Below, one piece after another: positions 1-11,378 of a stretch of 64,000 bases of DNA; the stretch's first letter is position 1; every line of letters starts with the position of its first letter. The stretch spans positions 3,178,120 to 3,242,119 of the forward strand of contig CM035806.1 in the NCBI GenBank assembly GCA_020466095.1. Reading direction: 5' to 3'. A program made the position numbers and the translations under genes. This stretch comes from Chlorops oryzae. Taxonomy: Eukaryota; Arthropoda; Insecta; Diptera; Chloropidae. The notes under the pieces were generated by a model, which saw only the letters and a program-made list of their open reading frames with translations, made no database searches and was not told the origin of the DNA.

Positions 1-112
1 CCGCGCACGGGGCTCAGATGGCTCAGTGTGAAGAGTCTGGCCTAGCGACCTGGAGACCCGTGTTCGAATCTCGCTCGGGCGGGTGCCAATTTTTTTTTTT
101 TTTTTTTTTTTG
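1..112 (+). repeat. tRNA-derived SINE head (partial)
   Basis: The stretch has an A-box-like TGGCTCAGTG near 18-28 and a B-box GTTCGAATC near 62-71, the internal RNA polymerase III promoter of tRNAs, and ends in a run of about 20 T, which would act as a Pol III terminator. The cloverleaf is not well formed, so I read it as the tRNA-related head of a SINE and not as a working tRNA gene. The left end may be cut by the window edge. Confidence 0.5.
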
Positions 113-332
113 AAGTGGATAATAGTATAGGTGTCTAACAGGCTTAAAAAAAAATTTTTTTTTTGCGAAAAAATTGGATAAATTAAGTTATTGAAAATAT
201 AATTCATGAGAATTTTTGCACGAACTGTGAAAGCATTCAGGAGAATTCAGAATGGAAACTTTTTTTCTCTCTTCTCACCCATAAGAATCTATTAGAATAA
301 TCCTCCGAATTTTACAATTTTCCACTTTTTCT

Positions 333-408
333 CGCCTGCCCTGGGATTCGAACACGAGCCTTCGGATTGATGATCGGACATGCTAGCCATTACGCTACGG
401 TTCGTGAT
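333..408 (-). repeat. tRNA-like SINE module
   Basis: On the minus strand this reads as a tRNA-like unit with A-box-like TAGCGTAATGG, the motif AATCCGAAGG after the presumed anticodon loop, and B-box GTTCGAATCCC. The AATCCGAAG motif recurs in the tRNA-like modules inside the TIR elements at 10082, 44609 and 52353, which suggests a common tRNA ancestor. No clean acceptor stem is visible. Confidence 0.5.
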
Positions 409-419
409 TCTCGTGCAGC

Positions 420-1655
420 AAATTCATTTAATGAATGCTCAAGAAAATTGAATTGTGGACCTTCTCGTTGACCATGTCTATAGAATGACAGTGGTGACGC
501 TGGGGTCAATTTGCCCCGCATTTACTGCAGGGTCGATCTTCATACATACAAACGTAACATACAGCGTAAATGAAAAGTTTGCTGCTCTGCTCTTCTCGAT
601 TTCCTTCATACGCATTCAAAGGACGCACTTAAACACTGACACAAATGCACAGCACGTAGGTATCTAGTATGTATACAGGCACGTCACGAGAAATTAGAAG
701 TCCGGGGAACTATCTTTCCTGGATTTCGACTCGACGCAAAATATTGACCAAATAAATAAGGTCCCCATTCTCTTAGCAGCAAGCAGTAAGTTCGGTATGA
801 GGGTAAAGGACTCGCATTGCTTCGGAACAAAAGTGTAACGCCCTTCCCAGCTGAATGCCCCCCTTTGTTCTCCTTCTCTATCCTCTATCGAATTATGCAT
901 TGACATATGTATGTATGTATTATATGTACGCAATAATATAGCCATAAAGCCATTTGAGTGTGCTTGGAAACAAAGCTTCCCGTTAAAGCAGTAACTCAAC
1001 CCTGAATGTTGTTACAATGGAAGCTACATAGCAGGAAAACAACAATAACAAGAGCCGCCCTTCATATTGTCTTAATAGATTCCATTGTTACCGCATTGTT
1101 TTTCTCTTATTGCGTTTTATTGCTTTTATATTACTTGCATTGTTGATTTTAGTGGCTAGACCGACACCGATGCACAACAGGACTGGACGGACGGACTCCC
1201 TATTCAATAGCTAAAGGTGTTGAAAGATGAATGAGAGCCTTTCACAAAATCACTTTATTTGGAATGGAAACTTCCTTCGAATTTTGCAACTGCGATCCTG
1301 TCTCCAGTTGTCGGACGGCAAACGGTAGACGGCAGTCGTGAAACTGATTTCGAATCTGATTCAATCGAGTCAGGGTTTTTTTTTTGTTTTTTTTTTTTTT
1401 GTAAGCATTTGTTGGAAAGAGAATGAAATGGGAAATGTGATTTGAAAGAGCAAAATGAATAAAAAAAAAATTGAATGGAGTAAAGGAAACAGCGAATAAT
1501 GGCTTTTCTAATGATTAAAATCAATGAACCTGCCAAAGAAAATTTTAAATGAAAATCAAAATGAAAATGGAAACAAACTTTAAGGAGCGTCAAAAAATTT
1601 CTAGGCATCTAATTTGTTTATTTATTTCGTTTTAGTTAAGTTTATATAAGTACAT
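420..1655. other. No gene recognised
   Basis: The short open frames here have no recognisable domain, most lack an ATG start, and the sequence is ordinary AT-rich intergenic DNA. I see nothing supportable apart from short homopolymer runs near 1377-1400. Confidence 0.5.
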
Positions 1656-1662
1656 ATGTATA

Positions 1663-2225
1663 TTAGAGCGGATCAAATTTTAAGTACGTATTCCAATAGC
1701 AGAATAGTATTCTGCGAACAAATTTGAACAATAATGCCCAAGAAAGCATAGGACAAAAGTGAATTTTGTTTCGCCGGATTTGCAAAAAATAGGTTTTTAT
1801 ATCGTTTTAAGTAAATTATTATCGGCTTTATCCATTAAAACCTCTCAAAAGGTAGAAAAACTATCACCCCTATATCTCTTAAAAGTACAACAACTGAAAA
1901 CATGCAATATTTTATTGAAGAACCCTTCTAAAATGCATTATTTCTGTTTGTTTTGCAAGCAAAAATTTTATTCTTGCATGTGCCTAAAAATATGCTAAGA
2001 TTATCTTAGTAAGATATAAAACCAAATTGATTTAAAATTTCCCATACTATTTTGTAGCATATTTATAGGCATATTTCAGGTCGACCTTCTTTCGAAAATC
2101 CGGCGAAACAAACTTCATTTTTGACCTATAGTTGATTGGGAATTCTTGCTTCGAAAAAATCCTAGAATCATGCCTTGCTATAGGATTTGGCACTTTTTTT
2201 TGTCGAACAATTTGATCCGCTCTAA
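1663..2225. mobile_element. TIR element TTAGAGCGG, copy 1
   Basis: The element starts TTAGAGCGGATCAAATT and ends with its reverse complement. It is flanked on both sides by TGTATA (1657-1662 and 2226-2231), an exact 6-bp target duplication. It is non-autonomous, with no transposase frame. A second, inverted copy lies at 5298-5864 with a different duplication, so both are independent insertions. Confidence 0.85.
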
Positions 2226-2542
2226 TGTATATGTATATAAATACACACGTAGCTATTTATTTGCTGCAAAAATTTCTTCAATTTTGAAAATAGGACGTAC
2301 GTTATAATCTGTCTGCTCAGTTTTTTATTTTTTTGTTTCTTTTTTTGAATAATATTGCTCATACATTGGGGACCATAACTAAAACTTACTGCTGAGGGCC
2401 ATCCTAATCAGTTCAGGGTATGAAAAAGAAATGTTGACCGATTCTCAGACCTACCGGATATGCACACAAATTTTCAGAGAAATCGTAACTGCTGTTGTGG
2501 TGGAATTTGGTAACAAACACCACGACATAAGAATTTTATATA

Positions 2543-3268
2543 CAGGGTGTTCCATACTCAATGGATCAAAAAAATAAAGGAGGTGATAGGGGGAACCCAT
2601 ACAAGCAAAAAATTTTATGGAAATGGGGGTTCATCTTGCACACGTAAGCAGCTAGAGGCCCGGAAAGAATTCGACTAAATTGGTGAGCATACTTTTAGGC
2701 GGATATGTAAAACTAAAATACTATTCAGAAATTTTAAATTTCTTAGATTTTCCATTTTCTCATGCGGCCTAAAAGTGTGCTCAATAAATTTGATTAAAAT
2801 AACTTTTCTGGGAGTCAAAAATACAAAATAATTATTTTCAAACCTTAGTTTTGCATTGATTGGGAAACTTTTTTTTAGCAAACATGGTATCAAATTGAAG
2901 AGAAAAACTCAAAGTTTTCGAAAAGAGTAAAAAAAAGAGGCTCGATCGTTTTTCTTTTGAATTAAATCACTTTAAAAGCCAAAATTACACTATTTTAGGC
3001 TTAGATGGTAGTACCAGAGAAAACGGAGTTGAATTATTTAAAATCGTAGTATGCAGTGTTAACGGAAAACCGCCAAGCTTTTCATATCATATGTGATTTT
3101 GAATTTACGGCCTGTAAGTGAGGAGCACCAGTGAAAAAACCAAAATACTGTTTTTTGCATGTAACTCCTCAGGGGTGCATTTGCGACCCCCCTTGCCATA
3201 CGATTTTTGGTCCGTCTGGACCCCCCTATCACATCCTTTTTTTTATCTATTGAGTATGGAACACCCTG
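2543..3268. mobile_element. TIR element CAGGGTGTTCCATACTC, copy 1
   Basis: Terminal inverted repeats starting CAGGGTGTTCCATACTCAAT bound a 726-bp insertion with TA on each side, the target duplication of the Tc1/mariner superfamily. There is no transposase. An inverted copy is at 56788-57527. The termini resemble those of the other CAGGGTGTTCC family at 61081 and 45609, but the interiors differ. Confidence 0.8.
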
Positions 3269-3298
3269 TATAAGATATCAAATTATATATAAGATATA

Positions 3299-3425
3299 AT
3301 TTATTTTTATTTATTTATTTATTTATTTATTTTATTTTATTTCATTTTATTTTATTTTATTTCATTTTATTTTATTTTATTTTATTTCATTTTATTTTAT
3401 TTTATTTTATTTTTTTTTTTCTTTT
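3299..3425. repeat. ATTT / ATTTT microsatellite
   Basis: About 125 bp of interrupted tetra- and pentanucleotide repeats, interspersed with ATTTC variants. Confidence 0.85.
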
Positions 3426-3429
3426 TTTC

Positions 3430-4900
3430 TATTAATTTTTTAATATTTTTCCATTTTTAATTAGGCTGCCATCCTTTCATAAAAGTCTATCGGCTTTAAA
3501 TAACAGTCATAAAAGTATTATGATCCATTTTATACTTAACCTTTTAATTTTTCATTTCCACACACCGCATTATAGGAGCAATAATCTCTCAATTTATGCG
3601 CACATTTATGAGGTTTATCAAAATTTTTAACAATTAAGCCACCAATTAAGTTATTAAATTAATTGCTTTATATCGTACAAAAAAAAAAAAAAAAAAAAAA
3701 AAAAGAAACGAGAGAGGAAAAAACAATTTCCAATAGCATTAGTCGTTGTTCCTTGCACTTCAGTATTTGAAAAGCAAAAAATTCAAATGCACGAGGGTGG
3801 CAAAAGTTTTGCATAAATTTGTTAATCGCCTTAAAACGCGAACATTCTTCGACGTGATTTTGCATGTTGCACGGCTTTTAAGTACTTCAACTTTATCGCA
3901 CGCTGCTACACACCCACAATCCCATCAAAATGTGTTCTTAACTCATAATTTCGTTTTGCTTTTTTTTAAATTTTCTCTTTTTTCTCGTTTTTCTTTTCTT
4001 CCCTTCTTTTTTTCTTCGAGTTAAGTTATTATGGGCTTTTAACAACATTCAATATTTTTCGAATGTCGTGCTTGCACAAGGAGCCTTGTTGGGAGCATTT
4101 TTCAGAGCATGTTGCGCTTCATGTTGCAAACGAGATGGAAAGAAATTTCATTACTCTTAATATTTTGACACGTTTTCTTTGACTCAATAGTGGGTATTGA
4201 CCTGATGAAATTTATTTTTCTTACTTATTTTTCCCTCGTCTTTGAGGTACAAAAGAATTCTCATTCGAAATCCGCCAATAATTATCTTTGAAGGTCCCTC
4301 CATTCTGACTGAAAATATAAAGGTTTTCCCATTTCTTGTCGCACCCAACTGTTTTCAATTTTTCTCTGCTGTCCCGATTGAACAACTCAAGCAACAATGA
4401 GAACTACAGAAATACTAAAATAGAAATTTGGAATTCAAGGGGCATAGCCAAGAGTATTTAATATACTTATATATTAAATACTCTTTGGGCATAGTTACAA
4501 GGTAAGGATAGGGTTCTCTCAACCGAGTACATCGCCATAGACTCCATTAAGTCAATGTTTATGTCATGGCAACTTTCGGTCCTATCTCAATAGGACTCAA
4601 TTGGTCTATAGCATTATTTTCCAGCCTTGAGGCGATAGATGCAGGTCAACGTCCAAAAAAATGAGATTAAGGAATAAGCACCTTTTCTATTCGTTGGCAA
4701 CATTGACGTCCACGGAGTGTGCTTTTTAGGTTTAAAACCTAAAATAATAAGAGAAAATGGTTATAGCTATTATAATTCCCGAAACCCCTATGTTGAGTCA
4801 AGGCTAACTTATTCCTAAGGCTGGCATATATTAAATAGGTATATTATATTGTTCAAATCGAAATGTCGCAAATAAAAATCAAAGTTTTCATCATCACCTA
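3430..4900. other. Gene-free stretch with a small palindrome
   Basis: No gene is recognised; the 92-aa frame near 3746-4024 is low-complexity. There is a poly-A run at 3679-3704 and a palindrome at about 4449-4484 (AAGAGTATTTAATATA, 4-base loop, then its reverse complement). Confidence 0.5.
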
Positions 4901-4904
4901 TTAA

Positions 4905-5033
4905 CCCTTGAACGCCTATAGGAAAAATTTGTCCCCACATGAGTTCATCTATTAACAGCAACATTGTAAAAACTTAGTAAAAGCTATAATAGAAATTATG
5001 TGCGGACAAATTAGTCCCCTATGCCTTAGAGGG
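4905..5033. mobile_element. piggyBac-type MITE (TTAA target), copy 1
   Basis: A short insertion lies between TTAA at 4901-4904 and TTAA at 5034-5037, starting CCCTTGAACGCC and ending in GAGGG. TTAA duplication with CCC termini is typical of piggyBac-derived MITEs. Related elements are at 18877 and 44253. Confidence 0.65.
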
Positions 5034-5297
5034 TTAAATTTAAATGTTTCAAAGAACAAAGTACATACTAGGTATTTTGTTTTTTTTTTTTTATATAATA
5101 AATACAAAATCAGAAGAACGAATTCCGAAAAATAGTCTTAAAATGTGTTTTTCCTTTTCCAATAGCAAAATCCTGCTCCAAATTGAGTCTTAACGAATAG
5201 GAACGCTATAGTCGGTCCAGCCCGAATATGGGATTAGCTTGTTAAACCTTTTGACTTAAATGAATGCGAACCTTTTTTGTCTATGTATGTATGTAAA

Positions 5298-5864
5298 TTA
5301 GAGCGGATCAAATTGTTCGACAGAAAAAAAAAGTGCCAAATCCTATAGCAAGGCATGATTCTAGGATTTTTTCTAAGCAAGAATGCCCAATCAACTATAG
5401 GTCAAAAATGAAGTTTGTTTCGCCGGATTTTCGAAAGAAGGTCGACCTGAAATATGCCTATAAATATGCTACAAATAGTATGGGAAATTTTAAATCAATT
5501 TGGTTTTATATCTTACTAAGATAATCTTAGCATATTTTTAGGCACATGCAACAATAAAATTTTTGCTTGCAAAACAAACAGAAATAATGCATTTTAGAAG
5601 GGTTCTTCAATAAAATATTGCATGTTTTTCAGTTGTTTTACTTTTAAGAGATATAGGGGTGATAGTTTTTCTACCTTTTGAGAGGTTTTAATGGATAAAG
5701 CCGATAATAATTTACTTAAAACTATATAAAAACCTATTTTTTGCAAATCCGGCGAAACAAAATTCACTTTTGTCCTATGCTTTCTTGGGCATTATTGTTC
5801 AAAATTGTTCGCAAGAATACTATTTTGCTATTGGAATACGTACTTAAAATTTGATCCGCTCTAA
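5298..5864. mobile_element. TIR element TTAGAGCGG, copy 2 (inverted)
   Basis: This is nearly the same sequence as 1663-2225 in reverse orientation, flanked by TGTAAA on both sides (5292-5297 and 5865-5870). The open frame inside it (5333-5524) is transposon sequence, not a gene. Confidence 0.85.
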
Positions 5865-6115
5865 TGTAAATTCTTCCAAAAAATTGTTATTTTGAGCAGG
5901 AGCGTACCTTGGGGTATGGTTCTGGGGTCTTAAATTCCCTTAAGAAATGCGAAAAAGTTCAAAGGAACAAGGAAAATTAGTCACAATTGAAAGTTTTGTA
6001 ATGTCTAAACCTTCTCTCGGGGTATTTTCTGCCTATTCATGAACGTCCACGAACATTTTCCTAAGTTTAATTTATTATTGTCATATATTTAGCCCTTACA
6101 TCATTCAATACGTAA

Positions 6116-6493
6116 CATCTCAGCAGTTATTTAGGAAGTGCATTACCAAAGTAATGCATTTTTTCATCCATGAAATAGGAATGCAAAAAGGAATGCAAAG
6201 TAAATTGAACAAATTTGCATGGAGAGGTAATCGAAAAGGTAATGTGTTGCCTGATTATTCACTACCAAAGCAAAGCGTGACATACTTCTATAGCCTTACT
6301 TGAGAATGCAAATAGTAATGCATTACAAAATCAAGTCTTTTCTATTACTTTTCGTACAACTGGTAATGCAAATAGGCATGCATTACATTCGCTAGGACAT
6401 CGCCGTGTTAAAAAATAATCGATCTGTAATGCATAAACAGTACGCCTTTTGAATTACTTTTTGCATTACCACCGGTTACAAATAACTGCTGGG
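6116..6493. mobile_element. hAT-like MITE with TAATGCATTAC repeats
   Basis: The 8-bp sequence ATACGTAA flanks it on both sides (6108-6115 and 6494-6501). The ends share CAGCAGTTATTT in inverted orientation. The interior holds many copies of GTAATGCA or TGCATTAC, as in the subterminal repeats of hAT transposons. No coding sequence is present. Confidence 0.7.
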
Positions 6494-6501
6494 ATACGTA
6501 A

Positions 6502-8007
6502 ATATTTTTTTTAATTTTTTTTTTTTATACTTCGCCCATCTGTAAAGATTTTTTTTTTTTTAGATTTTTCTCCGATTTCGGATAAAAATATTTAACTTTG
6601 CAATACCAAAACGGTATTAAGGAACGCTCAAATGCAGTAAGTGTGATCTAAGGAGTTGTTCAGTTTTGTATTTTCTTCATTTTAATCATCGATTTCTATC
6701 GGATTGAAAGTTTCGGACCAGAAATGGTAAATAGAGGTAAAAGGAGTTTTTTCAATGTTTAAGATTTTTGCTATATTGAGCTTTCTTGTCCATCAAGACG
6801 ACAGTTCTTTTCTCTATGTCAATGGCTAAAGCTTTTTTACGGGCATAAAAATCACGCTTTACGAGATGGGGACTTAAGTAAAATCCAAAACATTCGCAAC
6901 TTAGTTCTCGGCCAAACTTCTCGAGATCGATTTTAAATTAAACTGTAGACAAATATGGGGAATTTCCTGCACTTTTCACTTTCGGAGTACCAAACTCAGA
7001 TCCTCTAGATCCCATCACAAACATATATATATATATTTTCGTATACATAGATATACATATGTATATATGTGTTACAAAATCTGTTCAAAACTAATATACT
7101 CCGCAGGAGCCAGGCATAAAAATCCACTTTCAATCAATTTTTTCCAACTCATCAAAAAACAGAAAAACAAACGAAATCCTTAAAAACACTCCCAAACACA
7201 CACACACACACATGCACACAAACACAAGAAAGAAACAAAAAAGCATAGAAAATCGACTCTAAAATTCGAACGAAAATTGTCAGCAAAAATTGAAGTCACA
7301 AGCCACAGCCGCCGTCGCCATTCCTTGTGCTACCCTCTTCGGAATACTTTTAATTTACCAAAGATAAACTCGGAAACCCTTTGATTGCGTTCCTTGCGTA
7401 ACATCGCCATCGAACCGTAGGTCTAGGGGTGTTAACGTGAGAGGCCAAAAATGTCTGTACATCATCAGAAAAGAATCAAAGCCAAAAGCCAGCCAGAGCT
7501 TTGTAATGAATTGGAAAATTGCGAGGTACGCAGTGAACCAAGATAACGACAAAAGGGGGGCGGGGGCGGTGGCGCACATCATCTATGTATTTTGCTTGGT
7601 TGTAGACCAAAGTCTACGGGCAACGCATATCAACATTCCTTGTACACACGTTGACGTTGGCATTGACGCGGGAAAATGCTATCCATTCAAAGATTTCCGC
7701 TGGTAAAATAAATTGAAGCCTCACATAACTTTTCCCGATTTTCTCGCTTCGACTTCAGTATTTATGGGGCTTAAACTGTTATTAAGTGGCATTATTGGCC
7801 ATGATTTTTTGTTGTCAGCGTCTTCAGTTGACTTCACGATTTTTTTTTTTTTTTTTTAACTCACTTATGCCAAATGCTTTCAATACTGGAGCGCACCGAT
7901 TTTGTATTCGGTTACAACAACAACAAAAATGTGGGCTTTAGCACTGATAGACTTCCTAAAAAATGTTTATTAATTTATTCTTGAGGAAAAAAGTTAGGCA
8001 CTAATGG
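6502..8007. other. No gene recognised
   Basis: AT-rich intergenic DNA with a short CA run at 7197-7212. The overlapping 75- and 89-aa frames around 7355-7706 lie in a slightly GC-richer patch but have no domain I recognise. Confidence 0.4.
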
Positions 8008-8015
8008 GTTAATGT

Positions 8016-8866
8016 CAAGGGCGAACCGAGAGAAAGAGTAGTGCTTTGGTAGCGCTTATATTTGCCACAGTGGTATATTGAGCAATTATAAGACATGAAC
8101 CAAAAAAAAAAATCGGGGGGGTCAAGAGGTTTAGAGAGTTTTGGACCTAAAAATCCGAAAAATTCATGACGTCCGATTTCGATGAAAATTTATATATAGA
8201 ATAAGTGAAAAATTCTAAGAATTTTGGTACTAAAACTTTTTCAAAAAACTTATTACAACTAGTCCATTTTGGACCAGTTTGGAACTATACCCAAACTAGA
8301 CTAGTTGTAATCAGTTCTAAGAATTTTAACGAACATTCTTTTCAAAAAACTTATTACAACTAGTCCTTTTGGACCAGTTTGGAACTAGACCCAAACTAGA
8401 CTAGTTGTAATCAGTTCTAAGAATTTTAACGAACATTCTTTTCAAAAAACTTATTACAACTAGTCCATTTTTGGACCAGTTTGGAACTAGACCCAAACTA
8501 GACTAGTTGTAATCAGTTCTATAGATTTTACGAACTTTAAAAAAACTTATTAAACTAGTCCTTTTGGACCAGTTTGCTTAGCCCAAACTAGACTATTGTA
8601 ATAGTATTTTTTTCAAATGTTAGCTTTTCATCTCTCTCTCTCTCTTCTCCTCACTCCCCCCCCCCCTCTTATTCTATATATAAATTTTCATCGAAATCGG
8701 ACGTCATGAATTTTTCGGATTTTTTGGGTTTTTGGTCCAAAACTCTCTAAACTTCTTCTTGCGCCCCCAAATTTTTTTTCGGTTAATGTCTTATAATTTC
8801 TCAATATACCACTGTGGCAAATATAAGCGCTACCAAAGCACTACTCTTTCTCTCGGTACGCCCTTG
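8016..8866. mobile_element. Foldback transposon with internal tandem repeats
   Basis: The termini read CAAGGGCG and CGCCCTTG and are flanked by the exact 8-bp duplication GTTAATGT (8008-8015, 8867-8874). The inverted arms are roughly 190 bp long. The centre (about 8220-8600) carries about four tandem units of roughly 110 bp, each containing its own palindrome built on TTACAACTAGTCC and GACTAGTTGTAA. Long arms plus inner tandem repeats match the foldback architecture; the 8-bp duplication points to hAT-type integration. Confidence 0.85.
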
Positions 8867-8874
8867 GTTAATGT

Positions 8875-9595
8875 TGTTTTATGTAAATGTACCACTGTCT
8901 TTTTTTTCGCCTCAATAACTTTTGGTAATGATTATTTGGCAACTTGAAATCATTTATTAACCCATTTTTGACCGAAAGCAACAAAAATATTGACTTTGCG
9001 CCTTTAAAGTAAAGGATCAGAAATAAAAATAAAAAAATAAAGCATTCTTTTAGGATATATCGATGTCTACTTAAAAACGATATTAGATGAGAAAGTTCAT
9101 TGAAAAAAGTGACAAAGTTTTACATACATAGCCCTAAAATTGAAAAAAAAATAATAGCTGCGGTACTTGCTCATCCAAAAGGAGAAAAAAAAACTCCATC
9201 TAGCAGCTAAAAATTCCAAAAATCTCAAAAATTTTATGATTTCTTTTTACTTTTTTTTTTAACTTTTCTGGCCCATGGCTCCCAAGCCGGTGAGAATTTG
9301 TTGAAAATTTTTTGCTTAAAATATAGAAAAATGATATCTGGACTTCATTTCCCTGTACACTAACTGAATTTGAGCGTTCCTTGCTGCCGTTTTGCCAGTG
9401 CAAAGTTGAAAAGTTTTCTCTACAAAAAATCGGAAAAAACAATTAGAAATCACCCTTTAAATATGCTCTTAAATTTTTCTAATACAATAAACGTATAGAA
9501 TGCGCAACAATTTGAAGATTGTGTGTTGCGCGTTCCATACAATCGGGACACGTTTCCGGATAATCGTGACACACTTCATCGAGTTCCTAATGCTG
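8875..9595. other. No gene recognised
   Basis: AT-rich DNA. Short open frames such as the 80-aa one on the minus strand near 9200-9442 have no recognisable domain. Confidence 0.4.
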
Positions 9596-9599
9596 GATA

Positions 9600-10017
9600 T
9601 AGACACATCCCCGTAGTAATATGGATTGACCCAAGTGTAGCCTTCAGTCAGTCCCTCATGTTACCAGTGGTTAGTCCCTCATAATTCAATTTCTAATTCA
9701 TTAAACTGAACTTTTTAACATGGGCCTGTCATTTGGAGAAGCACCGGTCCGCAAAATAGCTCTTCTTTTTGGGTCAATTGTTGTAATTTTGTCCAGTTTT
9801 AGGCTAGTCAAATAAGGAGAATAAAAAACCAATTTCTTAGTTGATTTTCGAAATTGGAGAAAGTGTCATTTACAGGCTACCCTTAAACTAACCCATTCAT
9901 TACCGACCGCCGGCTAGCCGAATTCGATGTAGCGAACTGTCATAATATAACCGGTAGGATTTTGACCGGTAAAAGACCAGTACTTCTTACGAAATTTACC
10001 GACTCATTACTACAGGG
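9600..10017 (+). repeat. Dispersed ~400-bp repeat, copy 1
   Basis: This is homologous, in the same orientation and with about 80-85% identity by eye, to 63062-63462 inside the PKC intron. Shared landmarks include AACTTTTTAACATGGGCCTG and the pair GACCGACCGCC / GACCAGT near the right end. No termini or coding frame identify its class. Confidence 0.75.
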
Positions 10018-10020
10018 ATC

Positions 10021-10700
10021 AAGTGCTTGTCAAGCATGTGAGAGTGTATTTGTGAATTATGTTCACACAACGTATACGTGTCCCAGCGGAAAATTATCTC
10101 CTGCATGACAAAGTCACCAATGATGTCATCAATGATATATAGGTGACATTGTCATGCATGACATCTTAGAGACATGTCATCGTGGAGGTATGCTGTTCAT
10201 GTGCTTGACTCTCATTGGCTACTGAAATTTAAATAAGGTTTAGCGTCAGTTCAGCGTTAGCATGAAGCGGCGTAGATGATGAGTGCTTGACTCAGAATCC
10301 GAAGATCGCGGGTTTGATCCCTGGCAGAGGCGAACAAACATTGTTAAAAATAGATTTTTAAAAATTTTCGAAACATTCAAAGAGAGGGCAAAGAAGAGAG
10401 TTATCAAACTGGTTTCTATAAATTGACATTTAAAGAGAAAAGAGCAATGTGCTCTGCTCTCAAATGCTTTTTTCGCCATCGCATCCCCTAGCATGACCAG
10501 TGACATTTTCTAATCTTCCGGTGATAATGTCACCGCTGAATTCCCTGTCAGCTCCTGTGTAAATGTCATACAAAGTGTCACCGGAAATAGCATGCATTCC
10601 GGCTCCGAAATCACTAGGACATCATCGGGGATGTCCGCGGGACATTTTCCGCTGGGGTGCCATTTTCACTTACACACTCTCACATGCTTGACAAGCATTT
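10021..10700. mobile_element. Outer TIR element around the tRNA-like element
   Basis: AAGTGCTTGTCAAGCATGTG at 10021-10040 returns as its inverted repeat (CACATGCTTGACAAGCATTT) at 10681-10700, with the inner element 10082-10656 between. Each arm contains the smaller palindrome TGCTTGTCAAGCA. The simplest reading is one element inserted in another. Confidence 0.65.
10082..10656 (+). mobile_element. CCCAGCGG TIR element with tRNA-like module, copy 1
   Basis: The element begins CCCAGCGGAAAATTATCTCC and ends in the inverted ATTTTCCGCTGGG. The terminal zones contain palindromic words such as TGTCATGCATGACA and GATGTCATC. Its centre (10267-10331) is tRNA-like, with AATCCGAAGATCGCGG and B-box GGTTTGATCCC. 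Two further copies at 44609 and 52353 share both ends and centre. No protein is encoded. Confidence 0.85.
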
Positions 10701-10827
10701 CGAGCAATAACCGTCAAATTGACGTAGATAATTGACATACATATATTTCTAAATTGACTTTTTAATGCAAAAATGTATGTATGTATGTTCTACAGCCTGA
10801 AACTCATCACCTAGTATAATACATATA

Positions 10828-11224
10828 AAGCCTGAAATCCACTATAGAGTTTTTTACGTAGAGAAATGTGTGTAGAGTGTAGAGAATGTACCTTTGTTGT
10901 ATACACTGAAGACCGTCTCTACAATTCTGCAGCTCCACATAGAGCTGCCGTCGACATATTTAGAGTAGAGCTCTTCCATGTGCTCCATGGCTATTTTAAC
11001 TGCAAAAAATGTTTTCTCTACGACTCTACATTAGAGAAAATTACTTTGGCAGTGTATGTAGTCGTGGAGCACATACTACAGCTCTACTCGAAATATGTCG
11101 ACGGCAGCCTTACGTAGAGCTTTAGAATTGCAGAGACGGTCTTCAGTGTATACAACAAAGGTACATTCTCTACACTCTACACACATTTCTCTACGTAAAA
11201 AACTCTATAGTGAATTTCAGGCTT
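10828..11224. mobile_element. Foldback MITE, ~140-bp arms
   Basis: The sequence from AAGCCTGAAATCCACTATAG onward is repeated in inverse orientation up to CTATAGTGAATTTCAGGCTT, with arms of about 140 bp and few mismatches. The inner part also pairs around GTCGACATATTT. The open frame 10866-11117 is a by-product of the arms. Confidence 0.85.
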
Positions 11225-11378
11225 AACGACGATAAGATGATGAAGTGCGACGATAATGCGTTTTGTTGAACGATGTTGACGGTACGTGTAAACGGGCGCA
11301 ATCGAAATACATGTGAATTCAAATCGATAATTCGCTAATCGTTTATTTGCCGCGCTCACATTTCAATTTCGTGTTCGT

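Noticed and set aside
7355..7706. Overlapping open frames on both strands in a GC-richer patch
   Set aside because: No domain, no splice context, no homologue recognised; probably chance.
10267..10331. Functional tRNA gene
   Set aside because: The acceptor and D stems do not pair, and the same sequence recurs in repeats; it is a tRNA-like module.
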